From Bacillota bacterium (lineage in GTDB: Bacteria; Bacillota; Limnochordia; Darwinibacteriales; DTU012), in assembly GCA_012520795.1 (NCBI GenBank), contig JAAYNP010000026.1, positions 22,949-86,948 of the forward strand: DNA of 64,000 nucleotides. Direction: 5' to 3'. Below the pieces are notes generated by a model. The model saw only the letters and a program-made list of their open reading frames with translations. It had not been told where the DNA came from and ran no database searches. This document shows, piece by piece, positions 19,640 to 28,241 of this stretch (positions within the stretch are counted from its first letter, which is position 1; each line of letters starts with the position of its first letter). A program made the translations under genes and the position numbers.

Positions 19640-20928
19640 TGCGCTCGGCCTCCTTCTGGAAGGATTTCAATTTCGTCCAGATGACGATACTGATCATAGG
19701 AACTGGTAATGACTCTGTCTCCCCGTTCGAGCCCGCTGAGTATTTGGATGTTGTTACCTTCGATCAAGCCGAACCGGACGTCTCTGCGAGCTGCCTTGCT
19801 GCCTTCAATCACATAGACGAACAACTGCTGCCCGCTGGTAAGGTACGTACCCCTGGGCAGGTATAGACTGTTCCGGTAAATACCCAAATGAATATTGGCG
19901 GTCACGTTGCTGTACGGCCGAAACAGGGAAGGGTCGGTTTCCAGCTCCAGATGGACATCGACCATGGCACCCTCCTGGGTTTGCTGTGCCTGTGGAGATA
20001 TGTAGGTCACTACTGCCGGGAAACGGTTTTGTCCGGTTACAATCTCTGCAGGGCTTCCTACCATGAACCGCTCCGCATTGGCAACACTGATCTGGGCCTT
20101 GACAAACTGAGTTGACAAGTCAGCAATTGTCAACAAAATACTGGCTTCCTGCACTTCCACGTCTTTTCTGGCCTTTAGGTCCAAAACTCTTCCGCTGATA
20201 GGAGCTGTAATGTCAAGGCTTGCAATGATCTCGGTCAGACTCTTCAATTCAGCTTCGATATTGGCAACACTGTTTTCAGCCTGTTCCAGGGCTTTTTCCT
20301 GAGCCCGGATCGTTGTTGCCAATTCCCGTTCAGCATCTCGAAGATCGCGCTGGGCAGCGGTAACTTCCTGTAAAGCCCTGTCCAGTTCCGCTTTCGCTAT
20401 TACTCCATATTCGTACAAAGTGGATTGGAGTTCGTAGTTGGCTTGTTGAGTGCGGAGCTTGTTCTGGGCACTGGCAACTTTTTCCTGCATTATTGTAATC
20501 TCATAGGCTTGTTCCTCCACCAGCTGTGCCAGGGACTGCCGGGATGCTTCCAAATCTGCCACAGCTTTGGCGTGATCGTCAATCAGCTTTTGTGAAGAAA
20601 GCCTAAGCAGGGAAGTACCTTCATTGACATCATCACCCTCTGCCACCAGAATTTCCATGACTGTGGCAGCAGCGGGAGCTTTGATCTCAATTACTATCTC
20701 AGGTGTCACTGTACCGCCGGTGGCTATCTTATCTATGAAATCCATGGTTCCCACTTCGGCATAGGTGTAGAAATCCAGTACAAATTTGTCTTCTTTGGGA
20801 AAGAAATACCGGTAAGCCGCAAAGAAAATCCCTGCAATGATGACCAGGGTAAAAACATACAGCCCGAGGTTTTTTGTCCTGGTTTGCCGGCGCTTTTTTG
20901 GTTTCTTGACGATGATTGGTTCGGTCAT
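19636..20928 (-). CDS. Efflux adaptor protein, MacA/HlyD type (membrane fusion protein)
   Basis: 430 residues. A positively charged N-terminus (KKPKKRRQTRTK) and one membrane helix (about 24-44) are followed by a biotinyl-lipoyl half-motif (APAAATVMEILVAEGDDVNEGTSLLRL), a long coiled coil (about 115-225), the second lipoyl half (ITAPISGRVLDLKARKDVEV) and beta-barrel domains. This is the adaptor that bridges an inner-membrane pump and a TolC channel. It is the first gene of the operon, with GGGAGG before the ATG. The 118-base divergent gap to cwlD must hold its promoter; no element close to consensus stands out. Confidence 0.88.
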   Translation of the reverse strand: MTEPIIVKKPKKRRQTRTKNLGLYVFTLVIIAGIFFAAYRYFFPKEDKFVLDFYTYAEVGTMDFIDKIATGGTVTPEIVIEIKAPAAATVMEILVAEGDDVNEGTSLLRLSSQKLIDDHAKAVADLEASRQSLAQLVEEQAYEITIMQEKVASAQNKLRTQQANYELQSTLYEYGVIAKAELDRALQEVTAAQRDLRDAERELATTIRAQEKALEQAENSVANIEAELKSLTEIIASLDITAPISGRVLDLKARKDVEVQEASILLTIADLSTQFVKAQISVANAERFMVGSPAEIVTGQNRFPAVVTYISPQAQQTQEGAMVDVHLELETDPSLFRPYSNVTANIHLGIYRNSLYLPRGTYLTSGQQLFVYVIEGSKAARRDVRFGLIEGNNIQILSGLERGDRVITSSYDQYRHLDEIEILPEGGRAQ

Positions 20929-21067
20929 TGTATTCCTCCCTTCACTGAGCCCATAATTCTGTAATTATCAATTCATTGCGGTTTTCCTGCCTAAATCTGC
21001 CGGATAATGAGAATGAACCAGGCTCTGCAGTAAATATACTTTAGGTATGGGAAAAGGAGCGAGTTTG

Positions 21068-21802
21068 ATGGTGCGCAGATTCATCTGGGTTACAGTGTCA
21101 AAGCATCAGGTTTTTGCCTGGGTCATCCTGATTGGATTAATCTACCTGCTCTCTCTTCCCGAGAGTTATCATCTGGCGGTGTTGTCAACTGCGGTGCTGC
21201 CTCAAGAAGTCCGGTTTAATGTGATGATCGATCCGGGGCATGGAGGTATTGACTCAGGCGGTATCGGCCCGGGCGAAGTATATGAAAAAGACATCGTCCT
21301 GGATATTGCCTTGAGATTGAGAGACTTCCTGGAAAAACGGGGAATAATCGTTGGGATGACCCGGGCCAGCGATACAGATGTATCTCAATTGGCAAGCATT
21401 AGAGGGACACGGTATCAGCGCGATTTGAACGGCAGGTTTTTGGCCATGCATGAGGGTGCTGTTGGTATCAGCATCCATGCGAACGTAACAAAAGATCCAG
21501 GCGAAAAAGGAGCCATCGTCTTTTACATGCGGGATTCATATATTGATCAGATTTATGCTAATATTATCCTGGAACAACTGGAAAAAGTGCAGATCCTTAA
21601 CCATCCCGAGCCCATCGCCCGCAGCAATCTGCTTCTGTTGAAAGCCAAACCGCCGGTGCTTCTGGTGGAAGTGGGGTTTTTGTCTAATGCCAGCGATTTG
21701 GCCAAATTGACCGATCCCCAGTTCCGGCAGGTGCTGGCTGAAGCAATTGGCCAAGGCATGATCGACTTTCTTAATTTCTACCGGTTGGAGCAGTCGGAGT
21801 AG
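21068..21802 (+). CDS. cwlD: N-acetylmuramoyl-L-alanine amidase, CwlD-like
   Basis: About 244 residues: a membrane helix (about 16-34) and an Amidase_3 zinc hydrolase domain. Zinc-ligand and catalytic regions are visible as IDPGHGGIDSG, YEKDIVLDIALRL (Glu ligand), ISIHAN and LLVEVGFLSN. CwlD in spore formers removes peptide side chains so that muramic delta-lactam can form in the cortex; length and arrangement fit that enzyme. The ATG at 21068 has AAGGAG nine bases upstream; an in-frame ATG at 21047 has none. The 3' end overlaps the convergent mtnN gene by 25 bases. A general amidase role remains possible. Confidence 0.8.
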   Translation: MVRRFIWVTVSKHQVFAWVILIGLIYLLSLPESYHLAVLSTAVLPQEVRFNVMIDPGHGGIDSGGIGPGEVYEKDIVLDIALRLRDFLEKRGIIVGMTRASDTDVSQLASIRGTRYQRDLNGRFLAMHEGAVGISIHANVTKDPGEKGAIVFYMRDSYIDQIYANIILEQLEKVQILNHPEPIARSNLLLLKAKPPVLLVEVGFLSNASDLAKLTDPQFRQVLAEAIGQGMIDFLNFYRLEQSE

Positions 21803-22491
21803 GTTCGGACAATTTCCATTGCAATTTGGTTCAGACCGGGAATGATCTGGGCAACAAAAGCGTGGAAATCTGCAGGCGCAGTGCTGTCGGCCTGATCCGA
21901 GATGATCCGGATAATGCTGTATGGGACCTGATTGAGATAAGCCACATGGGCGATGGCAGCTCCTTCCATTTCAGCGCAGATGGCGTTAAAGGTTTGCGCG
22001 AGCGTTTTTTTCCTTTCAGTACTGGCGATGAACTGGTCGCCGCTGACAATGATCCCTGAGTGAGTACGCTTATCGCCATGGATTGAACAGGCGGCAGCCA
22101 AGGCAATTTGCCTGAGATTGGGATCGGCTTCGAAGCAGCTTGTTTCCAGGCTCGGGATTGCACCTGGATCATAACCGAGGACTGTGACGTCAAAATCGTG
22201 ATGCATGGCATGGGTTGCAATCACCACGTCACCGATTGCCACTTTGGGGTTGATTCCGCCTGCCACACCGGTGTTGATGATTGCGGAAACCGAGAAGTGA
22301 TCGATTAAAATCTGGGTACACATGGCCGCATTGACTTTACCGACACCGCTTTGCACGACAACCACCGGATGGTTGACAAGCTCTCCCTGAAAAAATGTCA
22401 GCCCGGCAACAGTCGTCTGAGAAACAGGGGCAAGGGCTTGGATCAAGCCTTCCACTTCGGCCTTCATCGCACCAATAATCCCGATTGCCAT
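21778..22491 (-). CDS. mtnN: 5'-methylthioadenosine/S-adenosylhomocysteine nucleosidase
   Basis: About 237 residues of the purine nucleoside phosphorylase fold. It cleaves adenine from methylthioadenosine and S-adenosylhomocysteine. The opening IGIIGAMKAEVEGL holds the conserved Glu, NTGVAGGINPKVAIGDVVIA is the family core, AEMEGAAIAHVAYLN binds the ribose, and ISDQADSTAPADF carries the catalytic Asp. The ATG at 22491 is chosen because GGAG sits nine bases upstream. It is read toward cwlD and overlaps its end by 25 bases; no terminator separates them. Confidence 0.93.
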   Translation of the reverse strand: MAIGIIGAMKAEVEGLIQALAPVSQTTVAGLTFFQGELVNHPVVVVQSGVGKVNAAMCTQILIDHFSVSAIINTGVAGGINPKVAIGDVVIATHAMHHDFDVTVLGYDPGAIPSLETSCFEADPNLRQIALAAACSIHGDKRTHSGIIVSGDQFIASTERKKTLAQTFNAICAEMEGAAIAHVAYLNQVPYSIIRIISDQADSTAPADFHAFVAQIIPGLNQIAMEIVRTYSDCSNR

Positions 22492-22597
22492 GGAAATCAT
22501 CTCCAAAAAGTGTATAATGATATGATAGATGTTGGTTATGTATAAGTTTACCAGTTGAGGGAGCGTAGTTCAACAAAAACCTGAAGGAGAGATTTAA

Positions 22598-23947
22598 ATG
22601 AAGCAGCTCACCTTTGACTTCAGCAGCGCTCTGCCGTTCGTCAATGCCCATGAGTTAGACAACCTTGCTGATGAGGTGGCTCTGGCGCACAGCCGCTTAC
22701 ACAGGAAAACCGGTGCCGGCCGGGATTTTCTGGGGTGGGTGGAGCACCCAAGCCGGTATGACCGCGGGGAATACCGGCGCATCAAAGATGCGGCCGCCCA
22801 AATCCGTGCCAATTCTGATGTGTTTATAGTCATTGGAATTGGCGGCTCATACCTGGGGGCCAGGGCCGCCATAGAACTGTTAAGTCACGGCTTTGCCAAC
22901 CTATTGCCGGCAGCAAAGCGCCAACACCCACAGATCTTTTTTGCAGGTCAGAGCCTCAGCGGTACCTATCTGCAAGAGCTTTTGGAATTGATCGAGGGCA
23001 AGGATCTGTCCATTAATGTGATTTCCAAATCGGGCACCACCACTGAACCTGCCTTGGCGTTCCGGGTTTTCCGGTCCTATCTGGAGCAGCGTTATGGGAA
23101 GGCGGAAGCAGCGAAAAGGATTTATGTAACTACCGATTGCACCAAGGGTGCATTGAAGCAAATGGCTGCTGATCAAGGCTATCAGACTTTTGTGATTCCT
23201 GACGACATTGGCGGGCGTTTTTCTGTGCTAACTGCGGTAGGGCTGCTGCCAATAGCCGTGGCGGGCATTGATACCGATGCCATCTTGTCAGGAGCGGCGA
23301 CGGCCCAGGAATGGTACGCCGCGCCCAATCTCGGTGAAAACCAGGCATACCAGTATGCAGCCCTGCGCAATATCCTCTACCGAAAAGGCAGGACTGTGGA
23401 AATATTGGTTGGCTATGAACCGAAACTGCAGTACTTCATTGAATGGTGGAAACAGTTGTATGGTGAGAGTGAAGGTAAAGATCACAGGGGCATTTTTCCG
23501 GCGGGGGCCAATTTCTCCACAGACCTCCATGCATTGGGGCAATATGTGCAGGACGGTTTGCGCAATCTGTTCGAGACTGTGCTCCACGTTGAACAACCGC
23601 AGTGCGATGTGACGATCCCGGATGAAAGTGATGATTATGACGGGCTGAATTTCCTATCCGGCAAAAGCTTTGATTTTATCAATCAGCAGGCTTATCAAGG
23701 GACTTTGTTTGCTCATGTGGACGGGGGAGTGCCGAATCTGGTGCTCTCTGTTCCCGCGCTTACACCAGCTTACTTCGGCGCCATGGTCTATTTCTTTGAA
23801 AAAGCCTGCGGAATCAGCGGCTACCTGTTGGGGGTTAATCCCTTCGATCAGCCGGGAGTGGAAGCCTACAAGCAAAATATGTTTGCGCTTTTGGGAAAAC
23901 CAGGGTTTGAACAGAGGCGCGCATGGCTGCAGGACAAAATCAAATGA
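22598..23947 (+). CDS. pgi: Glucose-6-phosphate isomerase
   Basis: 449 residues, the normal length for Firmicute Pgi. It interconverts glucose 6-phosphate and fructose 6-phosphate in the cytoplasm. Signatures seen: [13 protein letters not shown] near residue 68, [15 protein letters not shown], and [13 protein letters not shown]; the C-terminal part has the conserved [18 protein letters not shown] precedes the ATG. A TATAAT at 22513-22518 upstream lacks a good -35. The zinc operon begins 62 bases after the stop without a clear promoter or terminator in between. Confidence 0.96.
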   Translation: MKQLTFDFSSALPFVNAHELDNLADEVALAHSRLHRKTGAGRDFLGWVEHPSRYDRGEYRRIKDAAAQIRANSDVFIVIGIGGSYLGARAAIELLSHGFANLLPAAKRQHPQIFFAGQSLSGTYLQELLELIEGKDLSINVISKSGTTTEPALAFRVFRSYLEQRYGKAEAAKRIYVTTDCTKGALKQMAADQGYQTFVIPDDIGGRFSVLTAVGLLPIAVAGIDTDAILSGAATAQEWYAAPNLGENQAYQYAALRNILYRKGRTVEILVGYEPKLQYFIEWWKQLYGESEGKDHRGIFPAGANFSTDLHALGQYVQDGLRNLFETVLHVEQPQCDVTIPDESDDYDGLNFLSGKSFDFINQQAYQGTLFAHVDGGVPNLVLSVPALTPAYFGAMVYFFEKACGISGYLLGVNPFDQPGVEAYKQNMFALLGKPGFEQRRAWLQDKIK

Positions 23948-24009
23948 GGCTTGGTGGTTCTGCCGCCGTGATACCTTGGCAGAGTGAGAACAGCCGGGGA
24001 GGTTGGGAC

Positions 24010-24936
24010 ATGCGGAGTGGCAAATGGCGGACGGTTGTTTGGATCAGTATCGCAGTACTAACAGCTGTCTTTTGTTCGGTTCAGGTTTCAGCGCAGATAA
24101 ATGCGGTCGCCACTTTTCCGATTCTGGCGGATTTTGTGGCTGCAGTTGGAGGCGAATTGGTCAATGTAAGTTCGCTGATCCCCTTTGGCGGTGATCCCCA
24201 CAGCTGGGAGCCAACACCACAGCATGCACGAATGGTGGCCGATGCCGATGTGGTTTTTGCCAATGGCCTGGGGTTGGAAATATGGCTTGACCGGCTGGTT
24301 GAGAGTGCTGCCGATGGCAATGTGCCGGTTGTGGTACTTTCGGACGGGCTCCCTGCCTTGCCCTATCACTCTGATGAAGGTCATGGAAGCCACAGCGGGC
24401 ACGGCCACAGTCACGGAGATTACGATCCCCACATGTGGTTGGATGTGACTTATGCCATGGCCTATGTCAAACGGATCGCAGAGGTCCTTGGGCAGTTGGA
24501 TCCGGAGAATGCAGCCATCTATCGCAAGCAGGCGGAAGGTTATCTCGAACAGCTGGTTGAACTGGATCAGTGGCTGTTGGATGCGGCTGCTCAGATACCT
24601 GATGCCAACCGCAGGATTATTACCTATCATCATGCTTTTGCCTATTTTTCGGCTCGCTATGGGTTTACAATCGCGGCGTATCTGGTCTTGAATCCGGATC
24701 GGGAGCCGAGTGCAAGGGATATGATGGAATTGACCAAGCTTTTGGCGTCGCACCCGAGACGGGTGATGTTTACCGAACCACAGGTAAGCATTGGCAAACG
24801 GTATACGGAGGTCGCCGTCAAGGAGGTTGGCGGTACATTGTTTACACTGTATACCGGGAGCCTTACAGAAAGTGTGCCTACTTATATTGACATGATGCGC
24901 CATAACGGCATGGTGCTATTGGAGGCGTTGCGGTGA
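24010..24936 (+). CDS. Zinc/manganese ABC transporter substrate-binding protein (ZnuA-like)
   Basis: About 308 residues: signal peptide (MRSGKWRTVVWISIAVLTAV..., cut near VSA-QI) and a cluster A-I metal-binding domain. Conserved metal ligands are placed as DPHSWEPT (His), DPHMWLD (His, Asp), YHHAFAYFSARYG (His) and FTEPQVS (Glu). A His-rich loop, GHGSHSGHGHSHGD (about residues 124-137), points to zinc. There is no lipobox; in a diderm the protein could be periplasmic. The start at 24010 has GGGGAGG seven bases upstream. Its stop overlaps the ATPase start (GTGA). Confidence 0.9.
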   Translation: MRSGKWRTVVWISIAVLTAVFCSVQVSAQINAVATFPILADFVAAVGGELVNVSSLIPFGGDPHSWEPTPQHARMVADADVVFANGLGLEIWLDRLVESAADGNVPVVVLSDGLPALPYHSDEGHGSHSGHGHSHGDYDPHMWLDVTYAMAYVKRIAEVLGQLDPENAAIYRKQAEGYLEQLVELDQWLLDAAAQIPDANRRIITYHHAFAYFSARYGFTIAAYLVLNPDREPSARDMMELTKLLASHPRRVMFTEPQVSIGKRYTEVAVKEVGGTLFTLYTGSLTESVPTYIDMMRHNGMVLLEALR

Positions 24937-25688
24937 GTTACGCTGTTGATGTGCAAAACCTGTCGGTGTCCTATGAATCCCACATTGCCCTGGAACAGAT
25001 CACATGGCAGGTTGAACCTGGGAGCCTGGCGGCAGTGATTGGCCCCAACGGCGGCGGCAAGTCAACATTGTTCAAGAGCCTGTTGAGATTGGTGCCGCCC
25101 CTTTCAGGCAGTGTGCGGATCTTCGGTGAGGATCCAATAAAGGCCAGGCCCCAGGTTGCTTATCTGCCTCAAAGGGAAGAAGTGGATTGGGATTTCCCAA
25201 TTATGTGTCTCGATGTGGTGCTGCAGGGCCGCTTGATTCATCGCAAGTGGTGGCAGCATCCCACCAGGCGAGATCGGGAGTTGGCTATGCAAAGCCTGCA
25301 GATGACAGGGATGGAGCCATATGCCTCGCGCCCCATTGGCAGTCTGTCGGGGGGGCAGATTCAACGGGTGTTCATTGCCAGGGCTCTGGCTCAAGAAGCC
25401 AGGCTGATTATTTTGGATGAGCCGGGAGCCGGTTTGGATGCTGCGGCCCAGCACCAGCTGTTGGACCTGTTTTTCGAGCTGCAAAGGCTCGGCCATACGA
25501 TTGTGATCTCCACCCATGACCTAAACTGCCTGGCAGCGGGTTTTGACACGGTATTGGGCCTGGATCGCAAGGTAGTGCTGTTTGGCCCACCCAGCGAGGT
25601 TTTGGACGGTGAACGGCTGACCAAGCTGTTTGCCAAGCATTTCCCTGTAATCGGGCCAGAAGGCGAGGTGTCCATGCATGAGCTTTGA
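24933..25688 (+). CDS. Zinc/manganese ABC transporter ATP-binding protein (ZnuC-like)
   Basis: 251 residues with Walker A GPNGGGKST (about 36-44), a signature LSGGQIQRVFIARAL, Walker B LIILDEPGAG and H-loop STHD. The sequence YLPQREEVDWDFPI is typical of the metal-uptake (MntB/ZnuC) subgroup. The GTG start overlaps the stop of the binding-protein gene by four bases. It powers the permease encoded next; the two genes overlap by 11 bases. Confidence 0.92.
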   Translation: MSYAVDVQNLSVSYESHIALEQITWQVEPGSLAAVIGPNGGGKSTLFKSLLRLVPPLSGSVRIFGEDPIKARPQVAYLPQREEVDWDFPIMCLDVVLQGRLIHRKWWQHPTRRDRELAMQSLQMTGMEPYASRPIGSLSGGQIQRVFIARALAQEARLIILDEPGAGLDAAAQHQLLDLFFELQRLGHTIVISTHDLNCLAAGFDTVLGLDRKVVLFGPPSEVLDGERLTKLFAKHFPVIGPEGEVSMHEL

Positions 25689-26526
25689 CTGGCTGGTTGA
25701 ACCATTTCAATACGGATTTATGGTAAGAGCTTTTGTCGGTACGTCATTGATTGCGGTTCTGGCTGCGATGATCGGTGTTTTTATTGTCCTCAAAGGTTTG
25801 GCCTTCATTGGCGATGCCATCGCCCATATTTCATTTGCCGGGATAGCTCTGGCCTTTTTGCTGGGATGGCCGCTGCATTTGGGGGCGTTTCTTCTGGCAA
25901 GTGTTACAGCTGTTGGGATTACGCTGCTGAACCGGGCAGCCAAGGTCCGTCATGATACAGCTCTGGCAATTCTGTTTACCGGCGCATTTGCCGCCGGCGT
26001 GATTATTTTGACCCGGATGCCCAGTTTTGGGAGCGATATATCTGCTTTGCTGCTGGGTTCGGTATTAGGGATTCGCAGCCAGGAACTGTGGCTGATCGGC
26101 GGATCGGTAGTGGTGATTGGCCTGCTTCTGGGGCTTGCCTACCACCACCTGGTGTTTGCGGCTTTTGATCCGGTGGGGGCCGAAGCGGCGGGATTGCCTG
26201 TCTTGGGATTAAACATTCTTTTGATGCTGATGCTCAGCACCGCGGTGGTTGTTTCACTCCAGAGTGTCGGTGTGGTTTTGGTGATGGCCCTGTTGATTAC
26301 CCCGGCAGCAGCAGCGGGAGTCTTTACCAGGAACCTGGTGAAGATGATGGCCTTGGCAGGCGCTTTAGGCATTGCTGCCACCTGGATTGGCCTCTACCTT
26401 GCCTATTACTATTCACTGCCGCCAGGTGCCACCATTGTGATCATCACCACCCTTGAGTTTGCCGCAGCTCTCGGCATTAAACAGGTAAAAGGCAGGTTTT
26501 TGCATGGAACCAGATCTGTGGGTTGA
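25678..26526 (+). CDS. Zinc/manganese ABC transporter permease (ZnuB-like)
   Basis: 282 residues with eight or nine membrane helices, ABC-3 family. Conserved features include FIGDAIAHISFAGIALAFLLG near residue 46 and the late EAA-like region VGVVLVMALLITPAAAAG. It begins within the ATPase gene and ends 23 bases inside the pseudouridine synthase gene, so the operon is tightly packed. Confidence 0.92.
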   Translation: MSFDWLVEPFQYGFMVRAFVGTSLIAVLAAMIGVFIVLKGLAFIGDAIAHISFAGIALAFLLGWPLHLGAFLLASVTAVGITLLNRAAKVRHDTALAILFTGAFAAGVIILTRMPSFGSDISALLLGSVLGIRSQELWLIGGSVVVIGLLLGLAYHHLVFAAFDPVGAEAAGLPVLGLNILLMLMLSTAVVVSLQSVGVVLVMALLITPAAAAGVFTRNLVKMMALAGALGIAATWIGLYLAYYYSLPPGATIVIITTLEFAAALGIKQVKGRFLHGTRSVG

Positions 26527-27403
26527 AGCCCTTCCGCAGGAACAGGGGCGGATGATCAAAGAGATAATTTTCGGCAGGCTGGGGTTAAGCAGGGGGCTCG
26601 TGCGGCGGATCCGCAAAGGTGGACAAGTCCGGTTGAATGGGCAGCCGGCGTTTATCACTCAGCGGGTGAAAGCTGGAGATCGGATCGAAATAGCCTTCTT
26701 TGACGAACCTACCCAGATCCAGCCTCAGCCTGTAGGCCTGGAGATAGTATATGAGGATGAAAGCCTAATCGTTGTCAATAAGTCGGCGGGCTTAGCGGTT
26801 CATCCCACCCGCACTTATCCCGATGGCACCTTGGCCAACGGGCTTGCCTACCATTGGCAGCGGCAGGGTTTGGCCAGAAAGGTTAGACTGCTGCACCGGC
26901 TGGACCGGGACACTTCCGGTTTGGTCTTGGCTGTGAAAGAACCATACAGCTACCATCAACTGGCTGAGCAGCTGCGGGCCCGCACTTTGATAAGGGCTTA
27001 TCTGGCCATAGTCAGCGGCAAACTGGATAACAAGCAAGGGACAGTCGAAGAGCCCATCGGCCTGTCAGGCCAGGGGCATGGGCTAAAGCGGGCGGTGATG
27101 GCGGCAGGAAAGCCTGCCCGTACTTATTACCGGGTCGTGGCCGAATACAGCCGTGGATCGCTCTTACTGCTGGAACTTGCAACCGGCCGAACCCATCAAA
27201 TCAGAGTTCATCTTGCCTGGATGGGGCACCCCGTGATCGGCGATCAGATGTACGGCCAGCCGAGCAAAGTAATTGCGAGGCAGGCTTTACATGCATGGCG
27301 GCTGCAGTTCGTCCATCCCCGCACCCACCAGCCTATGGAATTGAGGGCACCTCTGCCCTGGGATATGCGGTCTGTCTTGAAACATTACCGATTATCGTTA
27401 TAA
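26504..27403 (+). CDS. Pseudouridine synthase, RluA family
   Basis: 299 residues. A short S4-like N-terminal domain (SRGLVRRIRKGGQVRLNGQP) precedes the catalytic domain. The active-site signature HRLDRDTSGL (Asp near residue 132) is intact, and RTHQIRVHLAWMGHPVIGDQMYG closes the fold. The enzyme isomerises uridine in rRNA or tRNA; which position cannot be said (RluD- or YlyB-like). It overlaps the permease gene by 23 bases, so its expression is tied to the metal operon. A promoter for the next gene starts inside its 3' end. Confidence 0.92.
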   Translation: MEPDLWVEALPQEQGRMIKEIIFGRLGLSRGLVRRIRKGGQVRLNGQPAFITQRVKAGDRIEIAFFDEPTQIQPQPVGLEIVYEDESLIVVNKSAGLAVHPTRTYPDGTLANGLAYHWQRQGLARKVRLLHRLDRDTSGLVLAVKEPYSYHQLAEQLRARTLIRAYLAIVSGKLDNKQGTVEEPIGLSGQGHGLKRAVMAAGKPARTYYRVVAEYSRGSLLLLELATGRTHQIRVHLAWMGHPVIGDQMYGQPSKVIARQALHAWRLQFVHPRTHQPMELRAPLPWDMRSVLKHYRLSL

Positions 27404-27404
27404 T
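27377..27404 (+). promoter_or_regulatory. Sigma-A promoter of the small beta-barrel gene
   Basis: TTGAAA (27377-27382, five of six) and a perfect TATAAT (27399-27404) with a 16-base spacer, lying over the stop codon of the pseudouridine synthase gene. The leader to the GTG at 27494 would be about 80 bases. Confidence 0.65.
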
Positions 27405-27493
27405 TAAATATAATAGTATTTCTTGGTTGTAACAGGAAACTGACTATGGAGTGCGAATTAAGAACATAGAGGCAAAACTTGAGGAGGGGTAGC

Positions 27494-28192
27494 GTGAAGA
27501 AAGTAATATCTGCGGTCTTAGTATTATTAGTTATGTTCGTTTCAGTTCCAGCGGCTGCATTCGAATTAAGTGGTGGGCTATGGTCTGTCTCTGAACAGGA
27601 TTTTATCCCTGAGAATCAGATTAACCATATCTACATGTTGGATCTGACATTGGTGCAGATCGGGCCGCTGCGCTTGGCCGGCAGTGCTCAATACGGAGGC
27701 AAACTGAACAATATTGCTGATTTCCTGGATTTAGTCCGCGGTGAGCTGGATGAAGAAGGGCTGGGCGAGCTGGAGGACTTCTATCTTTTAGGCAGCCTTG
27801 GCGGGAAGGTAAGGGTGGACTGGCCCGTGTACAGGCAGCTTTCTGTGATCACTGTTGTAGGGTACGATGCGGTCGGCAATATAGGCAAATTTGGTGACAG
27901 TGCCGAGGATGTTTCCAGCGGGCTTTACGGTGGCATCACATACGGTGCCGGGCTTGGTGTTGAGATCGCACCCGGGTTGAGGCTTGCCGGGTTCTATGAG
28001 CATGCACCGGCTGTCAAGAACCTGATGGGTGAGGAGGATACCGGGAGCATCCAAGGTTTTGATATCAGTATTGAGTATCAGATCCCTGTAGTAGTGGCAA
28101 GAGCAGGGTATCGTTCCCGCGTCTTGAAACTTGAGAATGCCAGCGGCCACCGCTTGAGCGGTTTCTATGTTGGTGCGGGTATTCATTTTTAG
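27494..28192 (+). CDS. Secreted protein, predicted small outer-membrane beta-barrel
   Basis: About 232 residues, no family recognised. A signal peptide (VKKVISAVLVLLVMFVSVPAAA) is followed by alternating-pattern beta strands, many Gly and aromatic girdle residues (LRLAGSAQYGG, SGLYGGITYGAGLGVEIAPG, RLSGFYVGAGIHF). The last residue is Phe preceded by alternating hydrophobics, as in outer-membrane barrels recognised by BamA. This is a pattern-based inference. The GTG at 27494 is chosen because AGGAGGGG precedes it at 27482-27489. It is alone on its transcript, with a promoter at 27377 and a terminator at 28210. Confidence 0.6.
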   Translation: MKKVISAVLVLLVMFVSVPAAAFELSGGLWSVSEQDFIPENQINHIYMLDLTLVQIGPLRLAGSAQYGGKLNNIADFLDLVRGELDEEGLGELEDFYLLGSLGGKVRVDWPVYRQLSVITVVGYDAVGNIGKFGDSAEDVSSGLYGGITYGAGLGVEIAPGLRLAGFYEHAPAVKNLMGEEDTGSIQGFDISIEYQIPVVVARAGYRSRVLKLENASGHRLSGFYVGAGIHF

Positions 28193-28209
28193 ATAGCTGA
28201 ACTGACAAG

Positions 28210-28241
28210 AACCGGAGGCGTAGCTCCTCCGGTTTATTTAT
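28210..28241. terminator. Terminator between convergent genes
   Basis: AACCGGAGG (28210-28218) pairs with CCTCCGGTT (28226-28234), loop CGTAGCT, then TTATTTATTT on the plus strand. It ends the beta-barrel gene and lies just past the stop of the convergent gene on the minus strand. Confidence 0.8.

Noticed and set aside
22513..22518. TATAAT upstream of pgi as a clear promoter
   Set aside because: No acceptable -35 at 16-18 bases; not listed as a promoter.
24088..24903. Long open frame on the minus strand (271 codons)
   Set aside because: Antisense to the ZnuA-like gene, which has signal peptide, metal ligands and operon context.
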